This document shows, piece by piece, positions 25,756 to 34,236 of a stretch of DNA of 64,000 nucleotides. Below the pieces are notes generated by a model, which had not been told where the DNA came from, did not search any database, and saw only the letters and a program-made list of their open reading frames with translations. The position numbers were made by a program, and so were the translations under genes. Source of the DNA: a bacterium (GTDB lineage Bacteria > Desulfobacterota > JAPLJL01). Location of the stretch: NCBI GenBank assembly GCA_028713675.1, contig JAQTNV010000007.1, positions 1-64,000 on the forward strand. Direction: 5' to 3'. Every line of letters starts with the position of its first letter. The stretch's first letter is position 1.

Positions 25756-27395
25756 CAATATTCCTTTTTATACACGCTGATCCGGAAACCTTTCATCTCC
25801 GGATACACGATCCCGGCCCAGGCTTCCCAGGCCCCCGCGGGCCGGAAACTCCTGACCAGCCGGTATTTTTCCCCGCGGGAGACGGCCTGGATCACCTCCC
25901 GGTAACCCTGGAAGGATTTAATAAAGCGCTCTTCCTGGAAAAGGGAAGACTCGGCCACCGCCAGGAAATCTGGATCATATTTTTCCAGCCCGGCCAGGGA
26001 AAAATCGGCGGCCCGCCGGATGACCAGTTCATTCCGGAAACCAAAATGCCGGGTGGAGTGATAGGTCCCGAAATAAGTCGCCACCTTCTTATCCTTGGGA
26101 ATTTCCTGATTGATCCACTCCCCCGCTTCCCGGTAGACCTGAAACTGTCCCTGGAAATGGGGAATTTTAAGATCCGAGAGAAAAAATACCAGGGAAAGGC
26201 CGAGGAGCAAGCCGCCGGCCAGACGCAACCGGGTCGGACCGGCGAGAAAAAACCGCAGGGCCTCCGCCCCCAGGATAACGATAAAGGGGAAATAAGGGAG
26301 CTGATACTGGGGCATGGCCAACTGGGAAACACTGCCGGAAAAAACGAAGTAACCGACGGGAAACGCGATAAAAATCAGAGCTTTCCGCCAGTCCTTCCGG
26401 GAAAAAAGAACCAGCCCCAGGGCGGCGGCCGGATAGATGAGCGGTCCGAAAAAGAAAGGAAAAAGAATAAAAACCTGGTAAAAAAACCGCCGGTAAAAAA
26501 AACTGGAGGGATCGGTCCGAAACTGGATCAGGTGCTGCTGGTTCTGGCCCATCTGCGCCCCGAGCTGATCCCGAAACGCGGCGAAATCCAGGACCGAATA
26601 CGGACAGGTCAGGAAAAACACGACGGCAGCCACGTAGCCGCAGAAAAGGAATTTTTTCGAAAACCATCCCCGCCATCCCGTTTTCAGCCCCACCGCAAAC
26701 AGGACGGGCAGGAAGACAAAGAAATTGTACTTGGTGGAAAGCGCGAGGCCTCCGCACACGCCCGCCCAGACAAAATCCTGGAGATCCCCCCGCTCGTAAA
26801 TATTCAGGGAAAAGTAACAGGTCAGAAAAATCCAGAACAAGAGGGAAATATCAACCTTGAAAACCTGGGAGAAAAAAATATGGAAGGGGGAAATCGCCAG
26901 GAAAAGAGCGGCCAGTGACCCCGTCCGCCGGCCGAACAATCTCCGGCCCAGCAGGTAGGTCAGGTATATGGTCCCCAGCCCGAAGGCGATGGAGGTGACC
27001 CGGCCGAGGTAAAAAAGCAATAATCCCTGATCATAGATCCCGAATCCTTTTATGCATTCCCCGACGGTACCGATCCCGCCCGTCACCCAGTTTATCCCGA
27101 GCGCAGGCGAGAGACACCTGGCTCCCAGCACCAGGCCGTAAAGCAGGGTGGTCCAATAAATCGGAAAGGACCCGTACCAGAAAAAATGCGGGTTCGGATC
27201 GCCGGTCTGCAGAATTCTCCAGGCGGCCCCCACCACATCCCCTTCGTCGCCGTACTCAAAAAATGGGAGCAGAAAATTCAGATGGGGCAGACGGAAAACC
27301 AGCGCGAGCAGGAGAATGCCGGCAATCAGGACGCGATCGCTTTCCCGGATCTTCACCCAGAAAGACTGTCCTGGCGGAATTGAATTTTCCTTCAT
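25755..27395 (-). CDS. GT-C membrane glycosyltransferase (PMT/ArnT type)
   Basis: 546 residues with about 12 membrane helices. The acidic motif EYGDEGD in the first outer loop (about 47-53) and FSQVFKVDISLLFW after the third or fourth helix fit the polyprenyl-phosphate-dependent GT-C group. The soluble tail FRPAGAWEAWAGIVYPEMKG, then FRISVYKK, is shared with the sister proteins of this locus. It is a recent duplicate of the protein at 27566-29239: a 45-base block (27084-27128) is identical to 28937-28981. ATG at 27395. Coupled to the downstream methyltransferase by a TGATG overlap. Donor and acceptor unknown. Confidence 0.87.
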   Translation of the reverse strand: MKENSIPPGQSFWVKIRESDRVLIAGILLLALVFRLPHLNFLLPFFEYGDEGDVVGAAWRILQTGDPNPHFFWYGSFPIYWTTLLYGLVLGARCLSPALGINWVTGGIGTVGECIKGFGIYDQGLLLFYLGRVTSIAFGLGTIYLTYLLGRRLFGRRTGSLAALFLAISPFHIFFSQVFKVDISLLFWIFLTCYFSLNIYERGDLQDFVWAGVCGGLALSTKYNFFVFLPVLFAVGLKTGWRGWFSKKFLFCGYVAAVVFFLTCPYSVLDFAAFRDQLGAQMGQNQQHLIQFRTDPSSFFYRRFFYQVFILFPFFFGPLIYPAAALGLVLFSRKDWRKALIFIAFPVGYFVFSGSVSQLAMPQYQLPYFPFIVILGAEALRFFLAGPTRLRLAGGLLLGLSLVFFLSDLKIPHFQGQFQVYREAGEWINQEIPKDKKVATYFGTYHSTRHFGFRNELVIRRAADFSLAGLEKYDPDFLAVAESSLFQEERFIKSFQGYREVIQAVSRGEKYRLVRSFRPAGAWEAWAGIVYPEMKGFRISVYKKEY

Positions 27396-27565
27396 CGGGA
27401 AACAACCGTTCTGACGCTCCGGAGCGGATTCCGGGCCGGATCACCTCGGGAATCCGGGGCCCGGATGCCCTCCCCGATTATCCGCGTCGGATCGGGCAAG
27501 AAATGATTAAACGTCTGTATTTATAAAGACTGATAAGGACCGGAGGCCCGGCTCGCGGATCCGGG

Positions 27566-29239
27566 CTAGGACCCGGGAGGGGATTTTTTCGAATCCGCGG
27601 CTTCCCTCCGGCTCCAGACCGTGATCCGGAATCCCTGCATTTGCCGGTAGACTTTCCCCGCCAGCCATTCCCAGGTCGGCTCCAGCCTGAATTCCTTGAC
27701 TAAATAATACTCTTTCCGGCCCTCTCCATAAAAGAGCCAATCCAGGAGCTCTAGGTAACCCTCAAAATGACAGGGGCAGCGGGGTTCCTTGAAAATCTGC
27801 GAATCCGTCAGGATCAGGTAATCCGGATTTGCTTCCCGGACCCGGGCCACCGACAGGCGGTCGGCCTTGGCTTCGCGTTCCTCCCGGGCAAAACGGAAAT
27901 GTCCCGTGGCCGGCACCTGCCAGAAGAAATCCAGCACGGGTTTGTCCTTGGGAATCTCCCGGTCAATCCACCGGCCGGCTTTCTGATAAACCCCGAATTG
28001 CCCCTGGAAATGCGGGATCCACAAGTCCGAAAGGAAAAATATCAGGGAAAGGACCAGGAGCGCCCCGCCGGCTCCCCGCCGCCAGCCGGCTGATTTCCAT
28101 AATTCCAGCATCCCCTGCGTTCCCAGGATGACAAAGAAAAACAGGTAAGGCAGCTGGTATTGGGGCGGCACCAGCTCGGAAACGCCGGCGGTAAAGAAAA
28201 AATAAGCCACCGGGAAAGACAAGAGGAGTATGGTCAGGCGCCAATCCTTCCTGACCAGCAGGAAAAAACCGTAGGCGGACGCCACGTATATTATGGGCCC
28301 GAAAAATGCCGGGAAAATCAGAAATATCTGGTAGAAAAAACGCCGGTGGAAAAAACTGGCCGGATCGTACCGGTATATCCATAAAAACTGCTGGTTCACG
28401 TTCATCTGGACCGTGAGCTGGTGATAAAAATTACGGAAATCCAGGACCGAGTAGGGACAGGTAAGGACAAACACCATCGCGGCCAGGTATCCCCCGATCA
28501 GGACCTTCCAGGAAAACAATCCTTCCCACCCCGACCTTAAAACGGGGGCAAGCAGAAAAGGCAGCAGGATCAGGAAGTTATACTTGGTGGACATGACCAA
28601 TCCGGCCGCCAGGCCGGCCCAGAGGAAGCTTCCGATGCTTCCCCGCTCGTATATGTCCAGGGAGAAATAAACAACCAGGAGCATCCAGAAAGCCAGGGAA
28701 ATATCCACTTTGAAAACCTGGGAAAAAAAGATATGAAACGGCGCCACGGTGAGGAAGAGGGCGGAAATGTAACCGGCGCCCCTCCCCCAGATTCTCCGGG
28801 CCAGGATGAAGGCGATTACGATTGTGCCCAGCCCGAACAGGATCGAAGTAAATCTGCCCAGGCCCAGCAGCAGAAAGCCCTGGTCGTTAATGCCGAAGTT
28901 TCTTATGCATTCCCCGATTGTGCCTACCTCTCCCCCCACCCAGTTTATCCCGAGCGCAGGCGAGAGACACCTGGCTCCCAGAACCAGGTCATACAACAGG
29001 GCCGTCCAGTAAATCGGAAAAGAGCCGTATGAGTAGAAATGGGGATTCAGGTCGCCGGTCTGGACAATCCGCAGGGCCGCCTTGACCAGGTCGTTCTCGT
29101 CGGAATATTCGAAGTACGGGATCAGAAAATCCAGGTGATGAAGGCGCAGGGCCAGCCCGAGCAGAAGTAAAACCGACAATCCCAGGAAATCCTTTTTAGA
29201 GATCATATTTGTCACATTCCCGGAAATTGACCGGCCCAT
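27566..29239 (-). CDS. GT-C membrane glycosyltransferase (PMT/ArnT type)
   Basis: Up to 557 residues and about 12 membrane helices; EYSDEND in the first outer loop and FSQVFKVDISLAFW match its sisters, as does the tail FRLEPTWEWLAGKVYRQ ... GFRITVW. The ATG at 29239 gives the longest form. The ATG at 29206 (starting MISKKDFL, about 10 bases after GGGAA) gives a better match to sister N-termini and may be the true start. The extra residues LSPALGIN after GARC are also found in the 25755-27395 protein but not in that at 30929-32551. Part of the minus-strand run of GT-C genes. Sugar and acceptor unknown. Confidence 0.85.
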   Translation of the reverse strand: MGRSISGNVTNMISKKDFLGLSVLLLLGLALRLHHLDFLIPYFEYSDENDLVKAALRIVQTGDLNPHFYSYGSFPIYWTALLYDLVLGARCLSPALGINWVGGEVGTIGECIRNFGINDQGFLLLGLGRFTSILFGLGTIVIAFILARRIWGRGAGYISALFLTVAPFHIFFSQVFKVDISLAFWMLLVVYFSLDIYERGSIGSFLWAGLAAGLVMSTKYNFLILLPFLLAPVLRSGWEGLFSWKVLIGGYLAAMVFVLTCPYSVLDFRNFYHQLTVQMNVNQQFLWIYRYDPASFFHRRFFYQIFLIFPAFFGPIIYVASAYGFFLLVRKDWRLTILLLSFPVAYFFFTAGVSELVPPQYQLPYLFFFVILGTQGMLELWKSAGWRRGAGGALLVLSLIFFLSDLWIPHFQGQFGVYQKAGRWIDREIPKDKPVLDFFWQVPATGHFRFAREEREAKADRLSVARVREANPDYLILTDSQIFKEPRCPCHFEGYLELLDWLFYGEGRKEYYLVKEFRLEPTWEWLAGKVYRQMQGFRITVWSRREAADSKKSPPGS

Positions 29240-29345
29240 TTCCAGATAGAATCATTGCTTGAGCTCGAGATGTGACAGCAATTGTTTTCGGATAACACCG
29301 TTTTTTCCCCGGGTAAATTCGGCCCGATCGAGGGATACCCGCCGG

Positions 29346-30914
29346 TTAACGCTTTTTCTGAAATATGTATATTTCGTACATGTTTTCATCCCTGATAATT
29401 TTCCCCGCCAGCTCGGTTATCGGCATTTTGAAAATTTTCCTGATTTCATAATGTTCGGTATCCTTTTTCAGCACCTGATACATTTTTTCGTAATCCTTTT
29501 TCAAGACGCTGTCCGCTATTTCCATAACAATGTAGTCGGGCTTGACCTCTTCCAGGGTCCGCAAATCAAATGAATCGGTCCACTTTATTCTATTTTCCCT
29601 GACAAAATTCAACTTCTCAGACGGGATCAGAAAGCCATAATAACCGATTACCCTGCTGCCGGCGGGAATTTCTTTCTCGATCCATTGGCCGAGTTTTTCA
29701 TATTGATGGATGTAAACCCTGTAGCTGGCAAAAGGCGCGGTCAGGTTCACGATCTCGTAAACGAGAAAAGCAGCCAGAAGAATTGATTTCACGCTGGCGA
29801 TTTTGCGGACATTGTTGGCGATGTAATATGAGCAGAAAATTATGACAAAAGGATACAAGGGCAGAATATGCTGGGGGAGCATCACGAACCCCGATTGCGT
29901 TTCCACCATCAGGAAGTAAACCAGCGGCAGCGAAATCAGCAGAATGAACGCCTGCCTTTTCTGCGCGAATAACTGCCGGCCTCCCGCGAGGGCCAGGACA
30001 TACAGCAGCGGGTTGAACAACAAAGGAAATATCAAAACGACCGAGGCCGCGGCCTGCCCGATCAAATATGCCGCCAATTCGATCGGATCCTTCGAAAAAG
30101 CGTATCTTTGGATGACCAGTTCGTTGAGAATCTGCCTGATGAGATTGTTCAAATCGAAGAAGCAATACGGGCAGGTGAGGAAGAAGGTCAAGAGAGCCGC
30201 GTTTATGCACAGGATCGGCTTGATCAAAGCCCGGGAAAATACTTTTTCCGTCTGCCAGTAGGCCACGAATACCGGGACCATCAGGAAAAAGTAATATTTG
30301 GTCGAAACCGCCAGCCCGACCAGTATTCCCGCCAGCAGGTAATGCTTTGTTTTTCTTTCTTCAATAATCAGCAAAGACAAATATACGCACAGCAGGAGCA
30401 GAAACAGCAGGGACATATCGACCTTGAACAATTGGGAGGAAAGAACATGGAGAGGCGAGATCGACATTAAGAAAGCCGACCAGTACCCGGCTTTCTCGCC
30501 GAACAGCTTTTTGACGGTTAAAAACATGACATAGATGCTGGCGATTCCGAACAAAACGGAGGTCAGCCTCCCCAGATAATACAGGGAAGGATCAATCACG
30601 CTTTCCTTGACGGGAATGAGCGCATAAAAGGAATGTTTCTCCCCGGTGAAAAGCCAGGAAATATAATAGAAAATTTTAAAAATCAGCGCCGACCAATAGA
30701 CCGGGAAGGAACCATATTTGAAGCTCAGGGGACAAAAGAGATTTGCCGGATCAACATGAACTGCCAGGTTGGCCCAGATATATTCATCCGGGATTTCGAA
30801 ATAATCCAGGAGAAAATCCAGATTTACGATCCGGATAATCCCGGCCAAAAGGCAGATGGCCAGAATAATCACGTAATTCTGCCGGTTCTTCCCGGGGACG
30901 GTGATATTTTCCAC
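29346..30914 (-). CDS. GT-C membrane glycosyltransferase, divergent
   Basis: 522 residues, about 12 membrane helices. The acidic motif is EIPDEY in the first outer loop, and SSQLFKVDMSLLF is conserved. The tail (MPITELAGKII ... YEIYIFQKKR) is a diverged form of the family tail. GTG at 30914 has AAGG about 9 bases upstream. The gene is visibly more AT-rich than its neighbours, and its protein is the most divergent of the four in this run, so it may have been gained separately or serve a different sugar. It starts 14 bases after the upstream GT-C gene ends. Confidence 0.85.
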   Translation of the reverse strand: MENITVPGKNRQNYVIILAICLLAGIIRIVNLDFLLDYFEIPDEYIWANLAVHVDPANLFCPLSFKYGSFPVYWSALIFKIFYYISWLFTGEKHSFYALIPVKESVIDPSLYYLGRLTSVLFGIASIYVMFLTVKKLFGEKAGYWSAFLMSISPLHVLSSQLFKVDMSLLFLLLLCVYLSLLIIEERKTKHYLLAGILVGLAVSTKYYFFLMVPVFVAYWQTEKVFSRALIKPILCINAALLTFFLTCPYCFFDLNNLIRQILNELVIQRYAFSKDPIELAAYLIGQAAASVVLIFPLLFNPLLYVLALAGGRQLFAQKRQAFILLISLPLVYFLMVETQSGFVMLPQHILPLYPFVIIFCSYYIANNVRKIASVKSILLAAFLVYEIVNLTAPFASYRVYIHQYEKLGQWIEKEIPAGSRVIGYYGFLIPSEKLNFVRENRIKWTDSFDLRTLEEVKPDYIVMEIADSVLKKDYEKMYQVLKKDTEHYEIRKIFKMPITELAGKIIRDENMYEIYIFQKKR

Positions 30915-30928
30915 CGATCAGACCTTTT

Positions 30929-32551
30929 TCATTTCAACTTCCGGAAGATCAGGATCCGGAAACCGGCGAATTCCGGGTGAACGAATCCCGCGAACATCTC
31001 CCACGGGCGGGGCGGGGAAAAACCCGCCTCCAGGAGGTACGATTTATTGGAATTGCTTTTCAATTCCACCAGTAAATCCCGGTATTCCCTCCACACCGGC
31101 GTGGCAAAACTGGTTTGATAAAACATCTTTGCATCGATCAGGACCACCCATTCCGGGTCCACTCTCTTTAACTCTTGCGGGGAAAGATCCCCCGCGCGCA
31201 GGTAACCATGCCCGTCGGTAAATCCCCAGTCGCCCGTCGGGGTGTAAACCCACCAATAGAAAATGGCCTTTTCCCCCCGGGGTATCTTTTGCTGAACCCA
31301 TTGGGCGGCTTCCCGGTAAGGGCCATAAACCCCGTAAAAATGGGGATATTTCAGATCCGTCAGGAAAAACAGAACCGAAAAAATCAGGGCCGCCCATCCG
31401 GCCAGCTTCAGCCGGGCCGACCCGGTCTTCAAGAGTTCCACCAGCGCGAACGACCCGGCGAGGGCCACAAAGGGGAAAATCGGATACTGGTACTGGGGGT
31501 AAAGGTCCCGGACGTAAAAAGACACGAAAAAGAAATAGGAGACCGGGAAACTTAAGAACATTATTCCCCGGGGGAGATCCGAGGCCAGGATCCGATAACC
31601 GCCGCCCAGAGAAAGCAGAAACAGGAGCGGTCCGAAATAAAAGGGAAACATCACCAAAAATCGATATATCAAAGGGTTCAAGGACGAATAAAGCTGGGCG
31701 CTTCCGTAAATGTACAGGTTCAGATTCGCCTTCAGCGACTTCACGCCTTGATAAAAGCCGGGAAAATCCAGCAGGACAAACGGGCAGGACACGAAGAAAA
31801 CCACCAGCCCCACGTACAGGGAGAGCAGGCCCTGTTTGACCGTCTTTCCCCGGTCGGCCCCCGGCCGGGCCCAAATCGCCGTCAAGGCCGCCAGCAGCGG
31901 CAGAAATGACAGGAAATTGTATTTGGTCCCCAGGGAAAGCCCGCCGCAGACTCCCGCTCCGATCGCGTCCCGGAGCCGCCCCTGCCGGTACAGTTCCCAG
32001 GCAAAATAAAAAGTCAGCAGGGTCCAGAAAAGCAGGGAAGCGTCCACCTTGAAAATCTGGGAAAAATAGATATGCAGCGGCGAAATCGACAGGAAAAATG
32101 CCGCCAGCAGCCCGGTTTCCCGGTTGAGAACCTTTCTCCCGAGCAGGTAGACCAGGTAGACGGTTCCGAGCCCGAAGGCGATGGAGGTGGCGCGGCCGAG
32201 GTAAAAAAGCAGGAACCCCTGGTCGTACATCCCGAAGTCCCGGATGCATTCCCCGACGGCATCGATCCCGCCCGTCACCCAGCACCTGACTCCCAGCACC
32301 AGGCCGTACAACATGGCCGTCCAATAAATCGGGAAAGCGCCGTACCAGACAAAATGGGGATTCAGGTCGCCGGTCTTCAGGATTTTCAGGGCGTGCTCGA
32401 CGAGATATCTTTCGTCCTGGCCGCTCTCAAAATAGGGGAGGAGAAGGGAAATCCCCTTGATTCTCAGGGCCAGGGCCAGCAGGAAAATCAGGAAAAGAAT
32501 CCAACGGTCATTTCGGGGGAAAACCGCCGCCAGAACATCCCGGGATTTCAT
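30929..32551 (-). CDS. GT-C membrane glycosyltransferase (PMT/ArnT type)
   Basis: 540 residues, about 12 membrane helices. Acidic motif ESGQDERY in the first outer loop, FSQIFKVDASLLFW, and tail FSPPRPWEMFAGFVHPEFAG then FRILIFRK. It resembles the two proteins at 25.8-29.2 kb but lacks their LSPALGIN insert after GVRC. ATG at 32551, three bases after the upstream methyltransferase stop. It is the first GT-C enzyme after the GT2 and methyltransferase genes, so the donor made by the GT2 may feed it directly; this is inference from order. Confidence 0.87.
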   Translation of the reverse strand: MKSRDVLAAVFPRNDRWILFLIFLLALALRIKGISLLLPYFESGQDERYLVEHALKILKTGDLNPHFVWYGAFPIYWTAMLYGLVLGVRCWVTGGIDAVGECIRDFGMYDQGFLLFYLGRATSIAFGLGTVYLVYLLGRKVLNRETGLLAAFFLSISPLHIYFSQIFKVDASLLFWTLLTFYFAWELYRQGRLRDAIGAGVCGGLSLGTKYNFLSFLPLLAALTAIWARPGADRGKTVKQGLLSLYVGLVVFFVSCPFVLLDFPGFYQGVKSLKANLNLYIYGSAQLYSSLNPLIYRFLVMFPFYFGPLLFLLSLGGGYRILASDLPRGIMFLSFPVSYFFFVSFYVRDLYPQYQYPIFPFVALAGSFALVELLKTGSARLKLAGWAALIFSVLFFLTDLKYPHFYGVYGPYREAAQWVQQKIPRGEKAIFYWWVYTPTGDWGFTDGHGYLRAGDLSPQELKRVDPEWVVLIDAKMFYQTSFATPVWREYRDLLVELKSNSNKSYLLEAGFSPPRPWEMFAGFVHPEFAGFRILIFRKLK

Positions 32552-32554
32552 ATA

Positions 32555-33322
32555 TTATTTTTCCGCGCCGGAATTTTCTTTCTCGGCCAGGACATACAGC
32601 ATCAGGCCGAAGGGCAGGTCAAACCGGTTCAGCGCCCGTTTTTCCTGGCGCAGCACGGAAAGGAAGAAAAACCCCAGGCCCGGGAAAGCCGCCAGGCGAA
32701 AATCGGTGATTTCCTTGAGCTTCGGGAAAACCACGCTCAGGCCGTTTTTGATTTTTCTGACCAGGAAGGTGAGCGGAAGAGGAGCCGCCCCGTAATTGGT
32801 CATCCGCAGGATCTTCAGGCCGCAGGCCCGGCAGAGCGCGGTGATTTCGTCCCGGGTATATCTCCGCAGATGATGGGCGATTTCATCATTATGACCCCAG
32901 AGAAAGTGATGCGCGGGCACATTGATCACCACCCGTCCGCCCGGTTTCAGCACTCTCTGGATTTCCTGCAGGGCCAGCCGGTCGTCTTTTAAATGCTCCA
33001 GAATCGAACTGGCCCAGACCAGATCGAAACTGTGCTGCTGAAACGGAAGCCTCTGCGCGTCACCCCGGACCAGGATCAATTCCTGATCGGCATTCCCCGG
33101 ATGCAATCGAAACGCCTGGGACGAGAGATCAACCCCCACCACCCTTCCCCAGCGCGAAAGCGCCGGGGTGAACTGGCCGGTCCCGCAGCCCACATCCAGG
33201 ATTTTCCGCGCCGGACCGGACGGCATTTCTCCGAAGAGACCGAGCAGGATCTCCCGCATCCCGATAAAGTACCAGTGGTTGTCCTGGAAACGGGCGATTT
33301 CCTCATACATTCGGGATTCCAA
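32555..33322 (-). CDS. Class I SAM-dependent methyltransferase
   Basis: 255 residues. Motif I ILDVGCGTGQ (about 41-50), GVDLS, GDAQRLPF, WASSILEHL and VLKPGGRVVINVPA are the classic Methyltransf_11 signs. A segment EIAHHLRRYTRDEI is typical of methyltransferases found beside GT2 polyprenyl-sugar synthases. The start TTG at 33322 has AAGGA about 11 bases upstream; an ATG four codons later is the alternative. The C-terminal half has two weakly hydrophobic patches that may touch the membrane. Acceptor unknown; context suggests a lipid-linked sugar or its carrier. Confidence 0.87.
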   Translation of the reverse strand: MESRMYEEIARFQDNHWYFIGMREILLGLFGEMPSGPARKILDVGCGTGQFTPALSRWGRVVGVDLSSQAFRLHPGNADQELILVRGDAQRLPFQQHSFDLVWASSILEHLKDDRLALQEIQRVLKPGGRVVINVPAHHFLWGHNDEIAHHLRRYTRDEITALCRACGLKILRMTNYGAAPLPLTFLVRKIKNGLSVVFPKLKEITDFRLAAFPGLGFFFLSVLRQEKRALNRFDLPFGLMLYVLAEKENSGAEK

Positions 33323-33363
33323 ATCGATTTTCCTTGGGGAGGAAAAGCTCTCCCGGCTCCCGG

Positions 33364-34047
33364 TTAATATTTCCGGAACTTGAGGATGGCCCAGATGGAT
33401 TTCAACCCATCGATCCAGCGGATTTTCTTGCCTTCCTCGAAGCTCCGGGGCGAATAATCAGTCGGAATTTCCTTGATCTGGAAGCCGCGCCGGAGCAGCT
33501 TCATCACGATCTCCATCTCGATCTCAAAACCGTTCGCCTGCAGCTGCAGGCTCTCCAGGATTTTCCAGCGGATCGCCTTATGCCCGGTGGTGACATCCGT
33601 CAAGCTTCCCTTCCCGGCCCTGTTCACCAGCCAGGTCAGGAACCGCCCGCCCCAATAGTAGCGGCGGTAGGAAGCCGGATTTTTCTTCAGCTTTCGCGAA
33701 CCGAAAACCGCGGCAATGTCCTGATTCCGGCTCAGTTCTTCCACCATGCTGGTGATCCGGTCGGGAAGGTATTCCCGGTCCGCGTCCTGGATCACGACAA
33801 TCTCGCCCCGGGCCGCCCGGGTCCCGGCCTGGATGGCAAAACCCTTCCCCCGGTTCTCGGGAAAATAAAGGCCCCGCAATTCTTTGATCTCTTTTTCCAG
33901 CCTGCGGACCAGCATCCCGGTTCCGTCCCGGGAACCATCGTCAACCGCCAGGATTTCTTTTTCGAAGGGAAGCCCGGCTACCGCGCGGATCGTGTCCTCG
34001 ATGGAACCGGCTTCATTGAAAGCGGGAATGATAATCGAAATCAGCAT
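33364..34047 (-). CDS. GT2 glycosyltransferase, dolichyl-phosphate-mannose-synthase-like
   Basis: 227 residues with the GT-A fold of family 2: PAFNEAGSI (8-16), VDDGSRDGT (35-43), ENRGKGFAIQAG (64-75), the metal-binding DAD in VIQDADREYLPD (85-96) and TTGHKAI later. It is soluble, without the C-terminal membrane domain of some relatives. Proteins of this group join a nucleotide sugar to polyprenyl phosphate on the cytoplasmic face, and the product is the usual donor for GT-C enzymes such as the four encoded just downstream. It is the first gene of the long minus-strand run, so it probably sets the donor for the whole locus. The sugar cannot be told from sequence. Confidence 0.88.
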   Translation of the reverse strand: MLISIIIPAFNEAGSIEDTIRAVAGLPFEKEILAVDDGSRDGTGMLVRRLEKEIKELRGLYFPENRGKGFAIQAGTRAARGEIVVIQDADREYLPDRITSMVEELSRNQDIAAVFGSRKLKKNPASYRRYYWGGRFLTWLVNRAGKGSLTDVTTGHKAIRWKILESLQLQANGFEIEMEIVMKLLRRGFQIKEIPTDYSPRSFEEGKKIRWIDGLKSIWAILKFRKY

Positions 34048-34085
34048 GGCTTAAATAATATATAAAAAACCCGTAAAAATCTAAA

Positions 34086-34103
34086 CCGGGTCGGCCGACC
34101 CGG
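34086..34103. promoter_or_regulatory. Perfect 18-base palindrome between divergent genes
   Basis: CCGGGTCGGCCGACCCGG lies 38 bases before the GT2 start and about 133 bases before the divergent EFR1-type gene. It could be an operator for a dimeric regulator or a transcript hairpin. No promoter boxes were recognised around it. Confidence 0.3.
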
Positions 34104-34236
34104 AAAGCGGCGCCGGATAAACAGCTCAAGCTGCGGGGCCGGTCCCGCGGCCGGCCTGGAAACCGCCGGCGTTTCCACCGGGATTTACCCGTTTTTCCCG
34201 GTTGCTTTTTCAACCGGATTTGCGGATCATAAATGC

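Noticed and set aside
31044-32324. 426-residue open frame on the minus strand
   Set aside because: Frame-shifted shadow of the GT-C gene at 30929-32551; Gly/Pro/Arg-rich text without membrane helices.
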